Shown here: in pieces, positions 52,583-63,186 of the stretch
How positions within the stretch are numbered: position 1 is the stretch's first letter
How the letters are laid out: each line of letters starts with the position of its first letter
DNA from: Listeria monocytogenes ATCC 19117
Lineage (GTDB): Bacteria > Bacillota > Bacilli > Lactobacillales > Listeriaceae
Reading direction: 5' to 3'
DNA: 64,000 nt
NCBI RefSeq assembly: GCF_000307025.1
Contig: NC_018584.1
Coordinates: forward strand, 2,885,174-2,949,173
Notes under the pieces: model-generated
Told to the model about the DNA's origin: nothing
What the model saw: the letters and a program-made list of their open reading frames with translations, nothing else
Databases searched by the model: none
Translations under genes and position numbers: made by a program

Positions 52583-54576
52583 TTATTTAAATAACTTACC
52601 TAATTTCTTAAACAATCCATCCTCAATGATATCAATACCGATACCCCAGTTACTCTTGAGAATTTCTTTATTAGCTTCCACATATTCTTCCAAATCCTTC
52701 TCTTTAATAGTGAGATTGTGATATGGACGATATTCTAAATAACAAGAAGCTCCGTTTTGTGAATTTTCTTCGTCATACGATGGTTCAAATACTTAGATTT
52801 GATGTCACATTCTTGACGTGTGTAGCGTTCTTGCTGATCAATTGATTTATCTGTCGTCAAATGAAGTTCTGTTTTGATGACATTCCGATCAATCCAATAT
52901 GGAAAATCCTTATGAAAATGTTTTTCCGCACCATCATCAATAAAATTATTCCAATTCCAAAAATGTAAATAACGCTTTTTATTTTCTACAATATATGGAT
53001 CGGAAATAGTTGCTTTATAAATTATAGAAAGCTCATTTAAGTCTTTATTATCTTCCACAATTTGAATGGATGTATTACTAAAATGACTATCAACTTCATT
53101 TTCTTCATATTTTTTATATAAAGTCATATTGCTATAAATCGAAAAATTATATCGATTGATAATGTCTTTATTGGAATCATTTTTAAACATTTCTCGTGAC
53201 CCGTTTGCCATTCCACCGCGTAATTTTCTTTCAAAAGTAATTTCAGCCGCATTATCTTTAACATCGCAGTAAACCACTTCTTCCACAGATGGAATTTCAT
53301 CTTGAAATGGCTCTTGTTTTTGCAATTCCGCCCCTGGTTTAATTTCCAAATAATACATAAAACTATTTTTTTGACGATTAGCCAAAAATCCTTGATCACT
53401 ACTCATTGTAGCATCAATAAAATAGACTTGATTATTATGCGTTATTTTTAAAATCGCATGGTTAAAGTTGAATGGTGACGGTGTATAAACTGGTAGGAAT
53501 ACATCACTACCATAGTTAACCAAAATAAGCTCTGAATTCACGTCTAAATAATCTAAAATCACTTTCAAAAGAACTGTTTTCGCCTTACAATCGCCTTGTT
53601 TCGTTTTATAAGTCACTTCAGCAGCTTGAGGTTCATGACCATCCATCTCTGTTTCATTATATAAATAGTATACTTCTTTTTGAACAAAATCGATGGCATG
53701 CTTAATTTTATGGTCTAATGTCGGTAACTCATCTAGTTCAGCCACTATATCAGCCGCAAATTCAGCAAGGTTTACTTGATAGAATTTTTGATAAATGTCA
53801 CTGATTGTTTTTGTAATTTGCGGATACGACTGCTCCGTAACAAAATCAACAAACGGTGTAATTTCAAGTTCTTTTGCGTCTTCTCCAATATAATCTTCTT
53901 TTTCGATTGTATAAGATTCGTTATGTTCAACCATAACTTTGTCTTTTTCTAAGATGGCGCCTGCTTCATCTCGGAAATAATGGAAATTCGCTTCTAATTT
54001 TTTCTCCGTTTCATTTTTTAATTCAAAACGGTATTTTCCATAAGTCCAGTAGGAATTTGGCGCGGAATAAATCCAGCGGAAAAAGTCATTGCGAATGCTG
54101 CTTTCTTCATATTTACGCTCAATTGTCGTCTCCACAATAAAGATATCATTTAAATGTAAGTCACGAATAAGTACTGTCACTTTTTTCTCATCATTAAAAC
54201 TCGCTTGATTTTCATCACGAACATAGTCAAGTACTTTTACATTAATGTCATCCAATTTATCAATCACTTTACCATCACGAACAACAGATAAAGTGTGAAT
54301 GTATAATACCTCTTCTTCTGATAAAATAAAACTCGTCTTGCCGGCTGAATTGAGCATGTTGGGTTCATTTAATGTATATGCCATCGAAGTATAACTCGTG
54401 CGTGAATTTGGTTTAGCCGTTTCTACAATATTACACCAGAAGCAGTAATCACGTTCTTGCGCAATTTGTGCATCGTAAAAAGTTTTATCTTGTGTCTTTA
54501 ACCAAGAATCAATGTTTTCTTGTTTTGTTTCAGGAGAACTTAACTCTGGTTTTATAAAATAATATTCTTTTGTCAT
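52583..54576 (-). pseudogene. DUF3857/transglutaminase-like gene with a 3' frameshift
   Basis: The frame from 54576 gives 613 residues and stops at 52735. Reading on in the neighbouring frame from about 52779 gives a further roughly 55 residues without stops (YDEENSQNGASCYLEYRPYH, ending KKLGKLFK) to TAA at 52583. One missing base near 52774-52779 (CGTATG where CGTTATG would restore frame) explains this; the restored protein would be 664 residues. Domains: DUF3857-like N-terminal half, then a transglutaminase-like core with Cys in GDCKAKTVLL, His in FNHAILKI and Asp in YFIDATMS. The catalytic core is upstream of the lesion, so a truncated protein may still be made. Genuine mutation and sequencing error cannot be told apart here. 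Confidence 0.75.
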
Positions 54577-54609
54577 TGTGTAATCTCCTTAAGTGTTTTA
54601 GATAACCTT

Positions 54610-54639
54610 ATTCTAGCAATAAATAAATAGAACAAACAA
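54610..54639 (-). promoter_or_regulatory. Candidate promoter of the transglutaminase-like gene
   Basis: On the minus strand, TTGTTT (54639-54634), 18 bases, TAGAAT (54615-54610). Confidence 0.45.
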
Positions 54640-54708
54640 GGCAAAATCTTTATGATATAATAACTTTTGGTTTATCTACACTATTTAGTAAAAAAATCGA
54701 CACATTTA

Positions 54709-55251
54709 CTACTGAATTTCATCTATCCACGAAAACAATTGCACATCTTGGTATGTCTCACCAATTTTTTCATAATCCCGCAGTAAACCTTCCTTCGAAA
54801 AACCAAGCTTTTCTAACAATGCAATAGAAGCACTATTTCTTGGGTCTACTTTTGCTTCGATTCGGTGCAATTCAAATGATTCTTTTCCCCATTCCATCAA
54901 CGCTCTCACTGCTTCCGTCGCATAACCCCGTTTCCAAAAGCGTGTACCTAGATCATAGGCAATTTCTGCCCGATGGTTTTCATGATCAATATAATTAAAT
55001 CCGCATGTACCAATGATTTCTCCTGTTACTTGCAAAATAATCACACAACGAAGTGCCTTTCCTTCAATTTCTAGTTGTCGTAGCATCCGAATCATTTCTT
55101 CAACCGGTTGCAAACTTTGGAAAGGTTCAATATTCATGTATCTAGTAACAGAATCATCTGACCAGTAACCAAACAATATTTCAGTATCAGCTAACGTCAT
55201 TTCGCTTAAAAAAAGTCGTTCCGTTTTTATCATTTGCTTCCGATTTTCCAT
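54709..55251 (-). CDS. GNAT N-acetyltransferase (RimJ/RimL type)
   Basis: A 180-residue acetyltransferase: IKTERLFLSEMTLADTEILF start, acetyl-CoA loop TRFWKRGYATEAVRALMEWG and VDPRNSASIALLEKLGF. May acetylate ribosomal-protein-like N-termini or a small molecule. SD GGGGG seven bases before the ATG. No clear terminator. Confidence 0.88.
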   Translation of the reverse strand: MENRKQMIKTERLFLSEMTLADTEILFGYWSDDSVTRYMNIEPFQSLQPVEEMIRMLRQLEIEGKALRCVIILQVTGEIIGTCGFNYIDHENHRAEIAYDLGTRFWKRGYATEAVRALMEWGKESFELHRIEAKVDPRNSASIALLEKLGFSKEGLLRDYEKIGETYQDVQLFSWIDEIQ

Positions 55252-55310
55252 ACGTTAACCCCCGCCCTTTTAATAAAAGAAGCTTATCAAATCTTACTCG
55301 CAAAGTAAAA

Positions 55311-55326
55311 TGTTTCACGTGAAACA
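55311..55326. promoter_or_regulatory. parS site 6
   Basis: A perfect TGTTTCACGTGAAACA in the divergent region between the GNAT and MFS genes. Confidence 0.95.
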
Positions 55327-55406
55327 TTCGCTCCTTCTTTATCATCAGAGTTTTTAGGTTTATAATGGAAAATATCTCAAAAAGCTTCAAAAAAGGAGAA
55401 TGATTC

Positions 55407-56819
55407 ATGGAACAGACGAATAAACGTAATACTTTAGCACTTATTTCAATTATGCTTGGAGCTTTTATTTCATTATTAGATACAACAATTGTCAACGTTG
55501 CCTTACCTGATATCACAACTGCTCTACATGCCACGAGTGAAACCATCGAATGGGTAATTTCAGGCTATGCGCTTGCTTTTGGACTTGTACTTATTTTAGC
55601 TGGTCGACTCGGGGATAAATTTGGCCGAAAAAATATCTACATTATCGGGATTACGCTATTTCTAATTATGAGTGTGACAGCTGGTTTTGCAGATTCCGAA
55701 AATAGTCTAATTATTTCCCGGGTAATACAGGGACTTGCTGCCGGATTATTTTTCCCGCAAATCAATGCCACAATTATGGATATGTATTCTGGAAAAAGCC
55801 TTGGGAAAATCTTCGGAATTCTTGGATCTGTTATTGGTGTGGGAACTGCCATCGGACCTCTTACAGGAGGTCTTTTAATTGAACTTTTCGGAACTACAAA
55901 TGGTTGGCGTGCAGTTTTTTTCGTTAACGTACCTTTTGTGTTAGTAACGCTAGTCCTAGCAATGCTTTATCTTCCCAAAAGAACTGTCTCCACGAAAAAA
56001 ATTAGCTTCGATTTGCCTGGAGTTGGGCTACTAACCATTGCACTTTTACTATTACTTTTTCCACTTATCTCAAACGGCGCAAATGACTTCAAACCGATAG
56101 ACTATCTTTTAATGGCGCTATCTATTCCACTCTTTATCATTCTTTACAAATGGAGCGTCTACCAAGAAAAGAAAGGAAATCAGCCATTAATTGCTCCCAA
56201 CCTACTTAAAAATAATCAATTTGTTTCAGGTATGCTTTTATCGCTTGTATACTTTGCCGCTTTTACTAGTATTTTCTTCGTCCTATCGCTAACTTGGCAA
56301 ACTGGTTTCAATCGTTCGGCTATTTTATCCGGGCTTGCAATTAGTCCTTTTGCGTTAGGTAGTGTGTTAGCTGCCTCTAATAGTTACCGACTAATCCCTA
56401 TATTAGGTAGAAAGCTCTTAATGCTTGGAGTTGCGCTTGTTATCATCGGGCTTGGCACCGTGTCTATTGTTTTCCATTTGAACGACGGCGCTTTTTCTGC
56501 TTGGCTCTTATTCTTACCTCTTTTCATCGCTGGTATCGGCAGTGGTTTGACTATTGCACCATTGAATAGTTTCACCCTTTCCACAGTAACTGGTGTGGAT
56601 CGCGGCGGAGCTAGTGGTATGTTTAATACAGCGCAGCGAATTGGATCGTCCTTTGGGATTGCTGTTGTTGGCTCAGTCTTCTTCCGCACACTTGGAAATA
56701 CTGCCGCTACTTCAAAAGCAAGCGCCTTTTCCGACAGTTTGCAAATGAGTATGTACGTCAATATTGTTCTGCTCGTTTTTTGTTTCCTACTTGTATTCCG
56801 GTTACCGAAAAATATTTAA
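55407..56819 (+). CDS. MFS drug transporter (DHA2, 14-TM)
   Basis: A 470-residue exporter-type MFS protein with motif C-like LDTTIVNVALPDI and GRLGDKFGRKNIYIIG after TM2, and about 14 hydrophobic segments. Probably a proton-driven multidrug exporter. ATG after AAAGGAG; a TATAAT (55361-55366) lies 40 bases upstream with a weak -35. A Noc-box-like palindrome lies in its coding sequence. Confidence 0.9.
   Translation: MEQTNKRNTLALISIMLGAFISLLDTTIVNVALPDITTALHATSETIEWVISGYALAFGLVLILAGRLGDKFGRKNIYIIGITLFLIMSVTAGFADSENSLIISRVIQGLAAGLFFPQINATIMDMYSGKSLGKIFGILGSVIGVGTAIGPLTGGLLIELFGTTNGWRAVFFVNVPFVLVTLVLAMLYLPKRTVSTKKISFDLPGVGLLTIALLLLLFPLISNGANDFKPIDYLLMALSIPLFIILYKWSVYQEKKGNQPLIAPNLLKNNQFVSGMLLSLVYFAAFTSIFFVLSLTWQTGFNRSAILSGLAISPFALGSVLAASNSYRLIPILGRKLLMLGVALVIIGLGTVSIVFHLNDGAFSAWLLFLPLFIAGIGSGLTIAPLNSFTLSTVTGVDRGGASGMFNTAQRIGSSFGIAVVGSVFFRTLGNTAATSKASAFSDSLQMSMYVNIVLLVFCFLLVFRLPKNI
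55710..55727. promoter_or_regulatory. Noc-box-like palindrome 2
   Basis: ATTATTTCCCGGGTAATA inside the DHA2 MFS gene, sharing 18 bases with the palindrome at 33496. Confidence 0.45.
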
Positions 56820-56858
56820 AAAAGAGACATGACTTTGCGTTAAAGTCATGTCTCTTTT
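56819..56858. terminator. Bidirectional intrinsic terminator
   Basis: A 16-bp perfect stem AAAGAGACATGACTTT/AAAGTCATGTCTCTTT between convergent genes. Confidence 0.95.
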
Positions 56859-56859
56859 C

Positions 56860-57174
56860 TTATGCTAAATAGAAAACTTCTTTTAAATCTAATGCAACCG
56901 GGCTGTTATTAGGATTTGATTTCATAATTGGAGCCATATATTTCCACCACTTTTGACAAATTTCTGTTTCTGCTATTTTGTCATAAATGGCTTTATCCTC
57001 GACTTCCACATAAGCAAACAATGTATCCGTCTTTTCATCTAGAAATATCGAATAGTTAGCTGCTCCATGTGCTTTTAAAGCCTCTTTCATTTCTGGCCAA
57101 AGTGCGTCGTGTCTTTTTTTATATTCTTCTTGATTACCAGGATATAAATACATAATAGATGCCACTCGTTCCAT
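56860..57174 (-). CDS. rhaM: L-rhamnose mutarotase RhaM
   Basis: A 104-residue Rha[22 protein letters not shown] start, [15 protein letters not shown] and [12 protein letters not shown]. Interconverts the anomers of L-rhamnose. Last gene of the rha operon, 12 bases after rhaD. Confidence 0.94.
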   Translation of the reverse strand: MERVASIMYLYPGNQEEYKKRHDALWPEMKEALKAHGAANYSIFLDEKTDTLFAYVEVEDKAIYDKIAETEICQKWWKYMAPIMKSNPNNSPVALDLKEVFYLA

Positions 57175-57186
57175 TATTGTTACCTC

Positions 57187-58008
57187 CTAATTATTTAAAT
57201 AACCTGCCTTTGCTTCAACGCCAAATCTTTCACCCAGTGCTTTCAATTGTTCATCTGTAATCGCTTGTTTAATACCGCCTTGTGACATCACAATAGTATA
57301 AACTTCTGCTGCTTTCTCCGCGGTTTCAATTAATCCAAATGTTTCATCCATTGATTTTCCCGCACCATAAATCCCGTGATGTGGCCAAACGATTAAACGA
57401 TTTTCCTTCATTTTTTCAGATGTAGCTTCTCCAATTTCATTCGTACCAGGAACCAGCCAAGGAATAATCCCAACACCTTCTGGAAAAACGACTAAACATT
57501 CCGTACACATTTGCCATAAAGTTCTTGTAAATTCTCGTTCCGTTAGCTCATGTGTAAATGTCATCGCGAGCAAATGAGTAGCGTGACAATGCATAACAAC
57601 GCGGTTTTCCGGATCCACAGAAAGTCTTGCAATGTGACTCATAAAATGCGCTGGAAGTTCACTCGTTGGTAGTCCGCCGTCTGTATAGCCCCACAACAAA
57701 TGAACTGCTTTCCCGTCTTCACTCACTTGAATTACACCTAAATTCACAGCTGGAGCTTCTTCAACATTTTTAAAATATTTACCCGAACCAGTTACTAAGA
57801 AATACTTGCCAGCAAGCTTTTTACCGTCAAAGTCCATTGGAATTGTGCGAATGATTTGCTTTACATCTAAATATTCCACAACTTCTTTTTCATCCAACAA
57901 ATAAGTGATATTGCCACCGTTTCTTTCATCCCAGCCTAACCGGTATAAATTTGAAGTAGTTTTCGCCATTTCCTTAATAAAAACAGCATCCATTATATCC
58001 TTTGTCAT
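57187..58008 (-). CDS. rhaD: Rhamnulose-1-phosphate aldolase RhaD
   Basis: A 273-residue class II aldolase. Zn ligands are in [10 protein letters not shown] and the later WPHHGIYG; the catalytic Glu lies in the N-terminal region. Splits rhamnulose-1-P to DHAP and L-lactaldehyde. Start at the ATG at 58008, nine bases after AGGAG; the GTG two codons earlier has too little spacing. Confidence 0.94.
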   Translation of the reverse strand: MTKDIMDAVFIKEMAKTTSNLYRLGWDERNGGNITYLLDEKEVVEYLDVKQIIRTIPMDFDGKKLAGKYFLVTGSGKYFKNVEEAPAVNLGVIQVSEDGKAVHLLWGYTDGGLPTSELPAHFMSHIARLSVDPENRVVMHCHATHLLAMTFTHELTEREFTRTLWQMCTECLVVFPEGVGIIPWLVPGTNEIGEATSEKMKENRLIVWPHHGIYGAGKSMDETFGLIETAEKAAEVYTIVMSQGGIKQAITDEQLKALGERFGVEAKAGYLNN

Positions 58009-58020
58009 CGTCACTATCTC

Positions 58021-59283
58021 CTATCTTTTTAGTAATACATCTTCTTCATAAGCTTTTACTTCTTTCAACCAGTCAAGACCAACTGGGACACCATTAATTT
58101 CACAGAAGTAGTTCCATACATCGCCAAATGGGAAGTCTTTTAGTTCTTCTGTAATTGCCATACGAGATGTAAAGTCATTTTCCAGTTCCATTTTTTTCAA
58201 ATCAGCTGTAGGTTCTAAAAGGGCTTTAAGTAATGATTTTTGCGTATTTCTAGTTCCAACAACCCATGCAGCAATCCGATTGATTGTTGCGTCGAAGAAA
58301 TCAAGACCGATATTTGTAATCCCAAGTAAATCATTGCGCACCAATTCGCGACCAATTTCAATTAATTCATCATCCATAATCACCACATGGTCACTATCCC
58401 AGCGGACTGGACGACTCACATGTAACATTACGCCTTTACTGAAAAGTGCCAAAGAAGATAATTTATTAGAAATGACTTCAGTTGGATGGAAATGTCCCGC
58501 ATCCAAGCAAATCAATTTATCCCGCGTAATTCCGTAACCCATATAAAATTCATGCGAACCGACAGTATAAGCCTCTGCGCCTAAACCAAACAACTTACTT
58601 TCTACAGCTTCTTGGGTATATTTTTCATCTAATTTTTCTGCAAAAACTTCATCTAAAGCTTCCATCAAACGTTTTCTCGGGGTGTAGCGATCAATCGGGC
58701 AATCTTTTATACCATCCGGCACCCAGAAATTATTAATACTTGTTTGACCAAGTTCTTTCCCAAAGTACTCAGAAATTTTGCGCGAGCGTTTCCCGTGCTC
58801 TATCCAAAAATCGCGTACTTCTTTATCTGGTGAAGCTAAAGTATAATTATCTTTAAACATTGGATGTGAAAAGAAAGTTGGGTTGAAATCCAGACCCAAA
58901 CCCTGCTCTTTCGCCCACTCTACCCATGGAGTGAAATGCTTAGGTTCAATTTCATTTAAATCTACTTTTTCATCTGTATCTACGTAAATTGCATGTAAGT
59001 TAAGTTTATGTTTTCCAGGAATAAGTGAATAAGCTTTTTCCAAATCTTGGCGTAATTGCTTAGGAGTATGAGCCGCACCCGGATAATTCCCGGTCGCCAT
59101 GATTCCGCCTGTAAGTTCGCCATCTGGATTTAAGAAACCTTTAACATCATCGCCTTGCCAGCAGTGCATCGAAATTTTAATGTCTTTCAGTGTTTTAAGC
59201 GCTTTTTCCGTATCAACTCCAATTGCTTGATAACGTTCTTTCGCCACTTGGTATCGTTTACTAATTTCTGTTTCTTGTCCCAT
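58021..59283 (-). CDS. rhaA: L-rhamnose isomerase RhaA
   Basis: A 420-residue enzyme with SMHCWQGDDVKGF, DFNPTFFSHP and CLDAGHFHPTEVISNKLSS, which carries metal ligands. Converts L-rhamnose to L-rhamnulose. 12 bases after rhaB. Confidence 0.96.
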   Translation of the reverse strand: MGQETEISKRYQVAKERYQAIGVDTEKALKTLKDIKISMHCWQGDDVKGFLNPDGELTGGIMATGNYPGAAHTPKQLRQDLEKAYSLIPGKHKLNLHAIYVDTDEKVDLNEIEPKHFTPWVEWAKEQGLGLDFNPTFFSHPMFKDNYTLASPDKEVRDFWIEHGKRSRKISEYFGKELGQTSINNFWVPDGIKDCPIDRYTPRKRLMEALDEVFAEKLDEKYTQEAVESKLFGLGAEAYTVGSHEFYMGYGITRDKLICLDAGHFHPTEVISNKLSSLALFSKGVMLHVSRPVRWDSDHVVIMDDELIEIGRELVRNDLLGITNIGLDFFDATINRIAAWVVGTRNTQKSLLKALLEPTADLKKMELENDFTSRMAITEELKDFPFGDVWNYFCEINGVPVGLDWLKEVKAYEEDVLLKR

Positions 59284-59295
59284 TCTAAAAGCCTC

Positions 59296-60747
59296 CTAAT
59301 TAAATTCAAGTACCTTAGTAAATCTTTCTTTTATTTCCTCAAATCTCACATCACCACAAGAAAATTCGCCAATTTCAAATGAATTTCGAATAATTTTTCT
59401 TCCCGCACGCATAGATTCGATTTCACCTTGATTAATCATTTGTACAACTAAATTTCCAATCGCCGTTGCTTCAGAAGGTCCCGCAAATACTTCTATCCCT
59501 GCAAGTTTAGCTGTTAATTGATTTAGCATAGCTACATTACTTCCTCCACCAACAATATAAAGTTTTTCGATTTTCTTACCAGTAATTTCAGTCATTTTCT
59601 CCAATTCTAGTGCATAATAGAGTGCCAGACTTCCATACACACAATTTGTCAGTTCTCCAATCGTCTCCGGTATAGTTTGTCCAGTTTCTTGGCAATACAA
59701 TTTAATCTCATCCACCATGTTTTCCGGGTTATTAAACCTGGCATCATTGACATTAATAATTTGCTTGAAATAAGGATAATTACTCGCTTCCTCAGCCATC
59801 TCAGCAAAACTATGCTTGTAGTCGTCCATGCGCGCAATTTCTTGAACAATCCAAAGCCCCATAATATTTTTTAAAAAGCGATAAGTTCCATATGCGCCCC
59901 ATTCATTCGTGTAATTTTCTTTAAAAGCTGCTTCGTTATTAATTGGCGCACTTAGCTCCATCCCTATTAGCGACCAAGTCCCACTACTCAAGAATGCCCA
60001 ATTTTCTCCTTCTGCCGGAGTTCCCACCACTGCCGAAGCTGTATCATGTGTTGCCACTGTCACTACATCACAATTAGGAATATCATACTCCTCTAGCCAC
60101 TCCTCTTTTACTTTACCTAAATACGTACCTGCATCCGTCAGTGGCGCAAATTTTTCCACATCAATGTTCAAATGCGAAAGTAAATCCTTATCAAATAATT
60201 GTTCTCGCAAGTTAAGCATTTGTGTAGTCGATGAATTTGTTGTTTCTGCCACCTTAACCCCCGTGAGAACATAACCAATATAGTCAGGAATCAACAAAAT
60301 TTTCTCCGCTCGTTCTAGTAAATCTCGCTCTTCCACGTACAGCTGATATAGAGTATTTAATTCCATAAACTGAATACCTGTTTTTTTATAAATATATTCT
60401 CGTGGATACTCACTCGTTAAATTCTGCACCGCATTTAAAGTTCGTTTATCGCGGTAACTAATTGGATCTGCCAACTTCTCACCGGAAGCCCCTATCAAAA
60501 CATAGTCAACGCCCCACGTGTCAATACCAAGCACACATTCCGAAATTCCTAGTTGCTTTACTTTTTCCAAGCCAATAAAGATTTCCTGCATCAGTTGATC
60601 AATTTCCCAGCGTTCGTGCCCATCTCGGTACGTAAAACCATTTTTAAAACGGTGAATTTCTTCTAATTGTAATTTTTCATTCACCAATTTCCCTAGAATT
60701 AATCGACCACTTGATGCACCAATATCTACTGCAACATAATGTTTCAC
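59296..60747 (-). CDS. rhaB: Rhamnulokinase RhaB
   Basis: A 483-residue FGGY-family kinase: [56 protein letters not shown] start after AAGGAGC. Phosphorylates L-rhamnulose at O1. 18 bases after the transporter gene. Confidence 0.95.
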   Translation of the reverse strand: MKHYVAVDIGASSGRLILGKLVNEKLQLEEIHRFKNGFTYRDGHERWEIDQLMQEIFIGLEKVKQLGISECVLGIDTWGVDYVLIGASGEKLADPISYRDKRTLNAVQNLTSEYPREYIYKKTGIQFMELNTLYQLYVEERDLLERAEKILLIPDYIGYVLTGVKVAETTNSSTTQMLNLREQLFDKDLLSHLNIDVEKFAPLTDAGTYLGKVKEEWLEEYDIPNCDVVTVATHDTASAVVGTPAEGENWAFLSSGTWSLIGMELSAPINNEAAFKENYTNEWGAYGTYRFLKNIMGLWIVQEIARMDDYKHSFAEMAEEASNYPYFKQIINVNDARFNNPENMVDEIKLYCQETGQTIPETIGELTNCVYGSLALYYALELEKMTEITGKKIEKLYIVGGGSNVAMLNQLTAKLAGIEVFAGPSEATAIGNLVVQMINQGEIESMRAGRKIIRNSFEIGEFSCGDVRFEEIKERFTKVLEFN

Positions 60748-60765
60748 TGGTCTAGCTCCTTTTCT

Positions 60766-62034
60766 TTAATCAATTGTATTTCCGTAACGTTCCTTCGTAA
60801 TATCATCAAGTGATCTGCCACGTGTTTTCGGCGCCCAAATTACACCGATTAAAAGCGACACTGTAAGTAAACCAATCATAATTGTCCCCGCCACAGTAAA
60901 GCCAAGATTTGCCAAGATTACTGGGAACACAATCGACCAGACACCTGTACTACCACGAACTAAGAAAAACATCACGCCTTGAACCCCACCACGATATTTT
61001 GTTGGAAAAAGTTCTGTTGACCAAAGTGCGTAAAAAGCTTGTGCACCAATCCCTGCTGAAATACCCCATAAAATAACAAATGTCCATAAGCCAACCCAAG
61101 ACATTCCAACAAAAGTAAGTACAACCCAAGAAGCAACTGCCATTAAAGCCCCTACAAAAAACAATCCACGATGACTTACTCGATCACCAAATTTAGCAAA
61201 GCCAAAGTATGTAGAAGCTGCTGTGAGTATCCATAATACAGCTTGCAATAAATTCGCTTGTGTATTAGAAAGACCACCCACCGTTTCATATACAAACGGC
61301 ATAAAGAATCCCATTGCACCCGCTACTAAATTCCAAAATAAGTACACACCCACTAAGAAAAGTACTGATTTTACATTTACCATACTAGAAAATGCTGTTT
61401 TAAAAGGGTGTTCCAAACGATTACCACTTTCTTTCATTTTCACTTGCTCCGCTTCCCAGTCCTTCGACTCCTCTAATTTACGTTGTAACTGCCAAGCAAC
61501 AAACGCTACAATCAATAAAGATAAGAAAAGTAAGCGGTTACCTAAAAGTCCAAGTGGAGATACAATAATTCCTAAAGTAAAGATAATTGCTGGCCCACAT
61601 GACCAAGCAAATTGAGATATACCAATATTTCTAGCTCTTATACTAGGATCCGCCATTTCAGAAATATATGTCCATGAAGCCGGAACCCCAGCCCCAACAG
61701 AAAGACCTGTAACTAAAAATCCAATTAATAGCATTGGGAAATTCATTGCAAACATAATGATTGTAACCCCAAGCATATACACCAACATGTTATACGTATA
61801 AATAAATTTCCGTCCATATTTATCTGCTAAATGACCACCAATAAGTGCGCCAATTGCAGAACCAAACGCATTCGCGCTCACAGCCCCAAGTAATCCCACC
61901 GCAAAACTGCTAAGTCCGAATTGTGTTGCCCACAAAGTTAGTCCACTTGCTCCCGCTACAATACATCCAGAATCTAAATAGTTCGTCAAAGATACCGCTA
62001 TCGTTCCTTTTTTACTTGTACTCGATCCAGCCAT
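60766..62034 (-). CDS. MFS sugar transporter (probable L-rhamnose uptake)
   Basis: A 422-residue, 12-TM member of the sugar-porter group: GGHLADKYGRKFIYTYN after TM2 and the second-half ELFPTKYRGGVQGV. First gene of the rha operon, so it is the likely rhamnose importer. It is not RhaT-like and no rhamnose ABC system is present. Confidence 0.88.
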   Translation of the reverse strand: MAGSSTSKKGTIAVSLTNYLDSGCIVAGASGLTLWATQFGLSSFAVGLLGAVSANAFGSAIGALIGGHLADKYGRKFIYTYNMLVYMLGVTIIMFAMNFPMLLIGFLVTGLSVGAGVPASWTYISEMADPSIRARNIGISQFAWSCGPAIIFTLGIIVSPLGLLGNRLLFLSLLIVAFVAWQLQRKLEESKDWEAEQVKMKESGNRLEHPFKTAFSSMVNVKSVLFLVGVYLFWNLVAGAMGFFMPFVYETVGGLSNTQANLLQAVLWILTAASTYFGFAKFGDRVSHRGLFFVGALMAVASWVVLTFVGMSWVGLWTFVILWGISAGIGAQAFYALWSTELFPTKYRGGVQGVMFFLVRGSTGVWSIVFPVILANLGFTVAGTIMIGLLTVSLLIGVIWAPKTRGRSLDDITKERYGNTID

Positions 62035-62060
62035 TCTTTTAACCCTCCTACTTATTTTAG

Positions 62061-62123
62061 TTAAGCGCTTACTTTATATTAAACAATTAATGATTGCGCT
62101 TTACAATATCCTGTGTTTATAAT
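62061..62123. promoter_or_regulatory. Divergent rha control region
   Basis: Plus-strand promoter for the AraC-type gene: TTGCGC (62094-62099), 18 bases, TATAAT (62118-62123). A cre-like AAGCGCTT core (62063-62070) lies between it and the transporter gene. An AraC activator site is expected here but I cannot define its repeats. Confidence 0.45.
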
Positions 62124-62156
62124 TAAAGTATCAAATTTACAGAAGGAGATTGTGAA

Positions 62157-63137
62157 ATGGAAGCGCTTAATAAAAAATTATTTCGTCTAAATTCAAAAGA
62201 AAAAATCCAAAAAAGCACTGGCACTTTTGTTCCCGATTTACCCAATGGATCCTTTTTAAAAGAGAACGGCAGCATGGAATTATTAAATGATTATTTCTTC
62301 AAAAACAAAGACATTTATATAAGCAAACACAACCGATTTGCGGACTATCCTTATCATACACACCAATTTCTTGAGCTAAATTACATGTATTCAGGAAGCT
62401 CCGAACAAGTCATTGAAGGAAATAAAGAAACTTTGCATGAAGGAGAACTTTTACTTTTAGACAGTGGCTGCCATCATTCCATCAAAGCAACAGGCGAAAA
62501 AGACATTCTCATCAACATCCTTTTCCGTGACCAACAAATCAGCCTAGAATGGCTAACGAGTATAAAGAAAAAAAACAGCCTTCTATTCGACTTTCTTCTT
62601 CATTCCAGCGTAAGCGAGCAATCTTTAAAGAAATATATTATTTTTCAAAGTGCGCAAATTCCGCATATCCAACAAATTTTAAACCAAATTATCACAGAAT
62701 ATTTTTTAGAAGAAGAATTTTCATCAAGAATTATCACTCTTTATTTGCCAATTCTGTTCACTGAACTGGTACGTAAATGTGATACATATTTAGCTGATGA
62801 TCTTACCAACTCACAATCAAGCACCACTTCCACCATGCTCGAAGTTATTAAGCTTATAGAATCCAACTATCGGACAATCACATTAACAAGTGCCGCGGAT
62901 ACATTAGGTTACAATAAAAATTACCTCAGTAACTTTATTAAAAAAAATACCAATTTCACTTTTACCGAACTAGTCAATAAACAAAAAATGCTCGCAGCAA
63001 ATCTTTTAATCGAAACCACTTCCACTCCAATTGAGTTGATTATTGAAAAAGTTGGCTTTAGTAACAAGACTTACTTCTACTCCTTATACAAAAAAACATT
63101 CAATCTCTTACCCAATGAAGTAAGAAATAAAAAATAA
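62157..63137 (+). CDS. AraC-family regulator of the rhamnose operon
   Basis: A 326-residue protein with an N-terminal cupin (YPYHTHQFLELNYMYSG, HEGELLLLDSGCHHSI) and a C-terminal AraC double HTH (TLTSAADTLGYNKNYLSNFIKK, then ELIIEKVGFSNKTYFYSLYKK). Divergent from the rha genes; probably a rhamnose-responsive activator. ATG eight bases after GGAGA. Confidence 0.9.
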   Translation: MEALNKKLFRLNSKEKIQKSTGTFVPDLPNGSFLKENGSMELLNDYFFKNKDIYISKHNRFADYPYHTHQFLELNYMYSGSSEQVIEGNKETLHEGELLLLDSGCHHSIKATGEKDILINILFRDQQISLEWLTSIKKKNSLLFDFLLHSSVSEQSLKKYIIFQSAQIPHIQQILNQIITEYFLEEEFSSRIITLYLPILFTELVRKCDTYLADDLTNSQSSTTSTMLEVIKLIESNYRTITLTSAADTLGYNKNYLSNFIKKNTNFTFTELVNKQKMLAANLLIETTSTPIELIIEKVGFSNKTYFYSLYKKTFNLLPNEVRNKK

Positions 63138-63165
63138 GAGTACTGCATTAATCGCAGTACTCTTC
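63137..63165 (+). terminator. Intrinsic terminator
   Basis: AAGAGTACTGC pairs with GCAGTACTCTT between the convergent AraC and ASCH genes. The flanking sequence is not strongly T-rich on either strand. Confidence 0.75.
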
Positions 63166-63169
63166 TATT

Positions 63170-63185
63170 GTTTCACGTGAAACAT
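63170..63185. promoter_or_regulatory. parS site 7
   Basis: A perfect TGTTTCACGTGAAACA just beyond the ASCH gene stop codon. Confidence 0.95.
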
Positions 63186-63186
63186 T

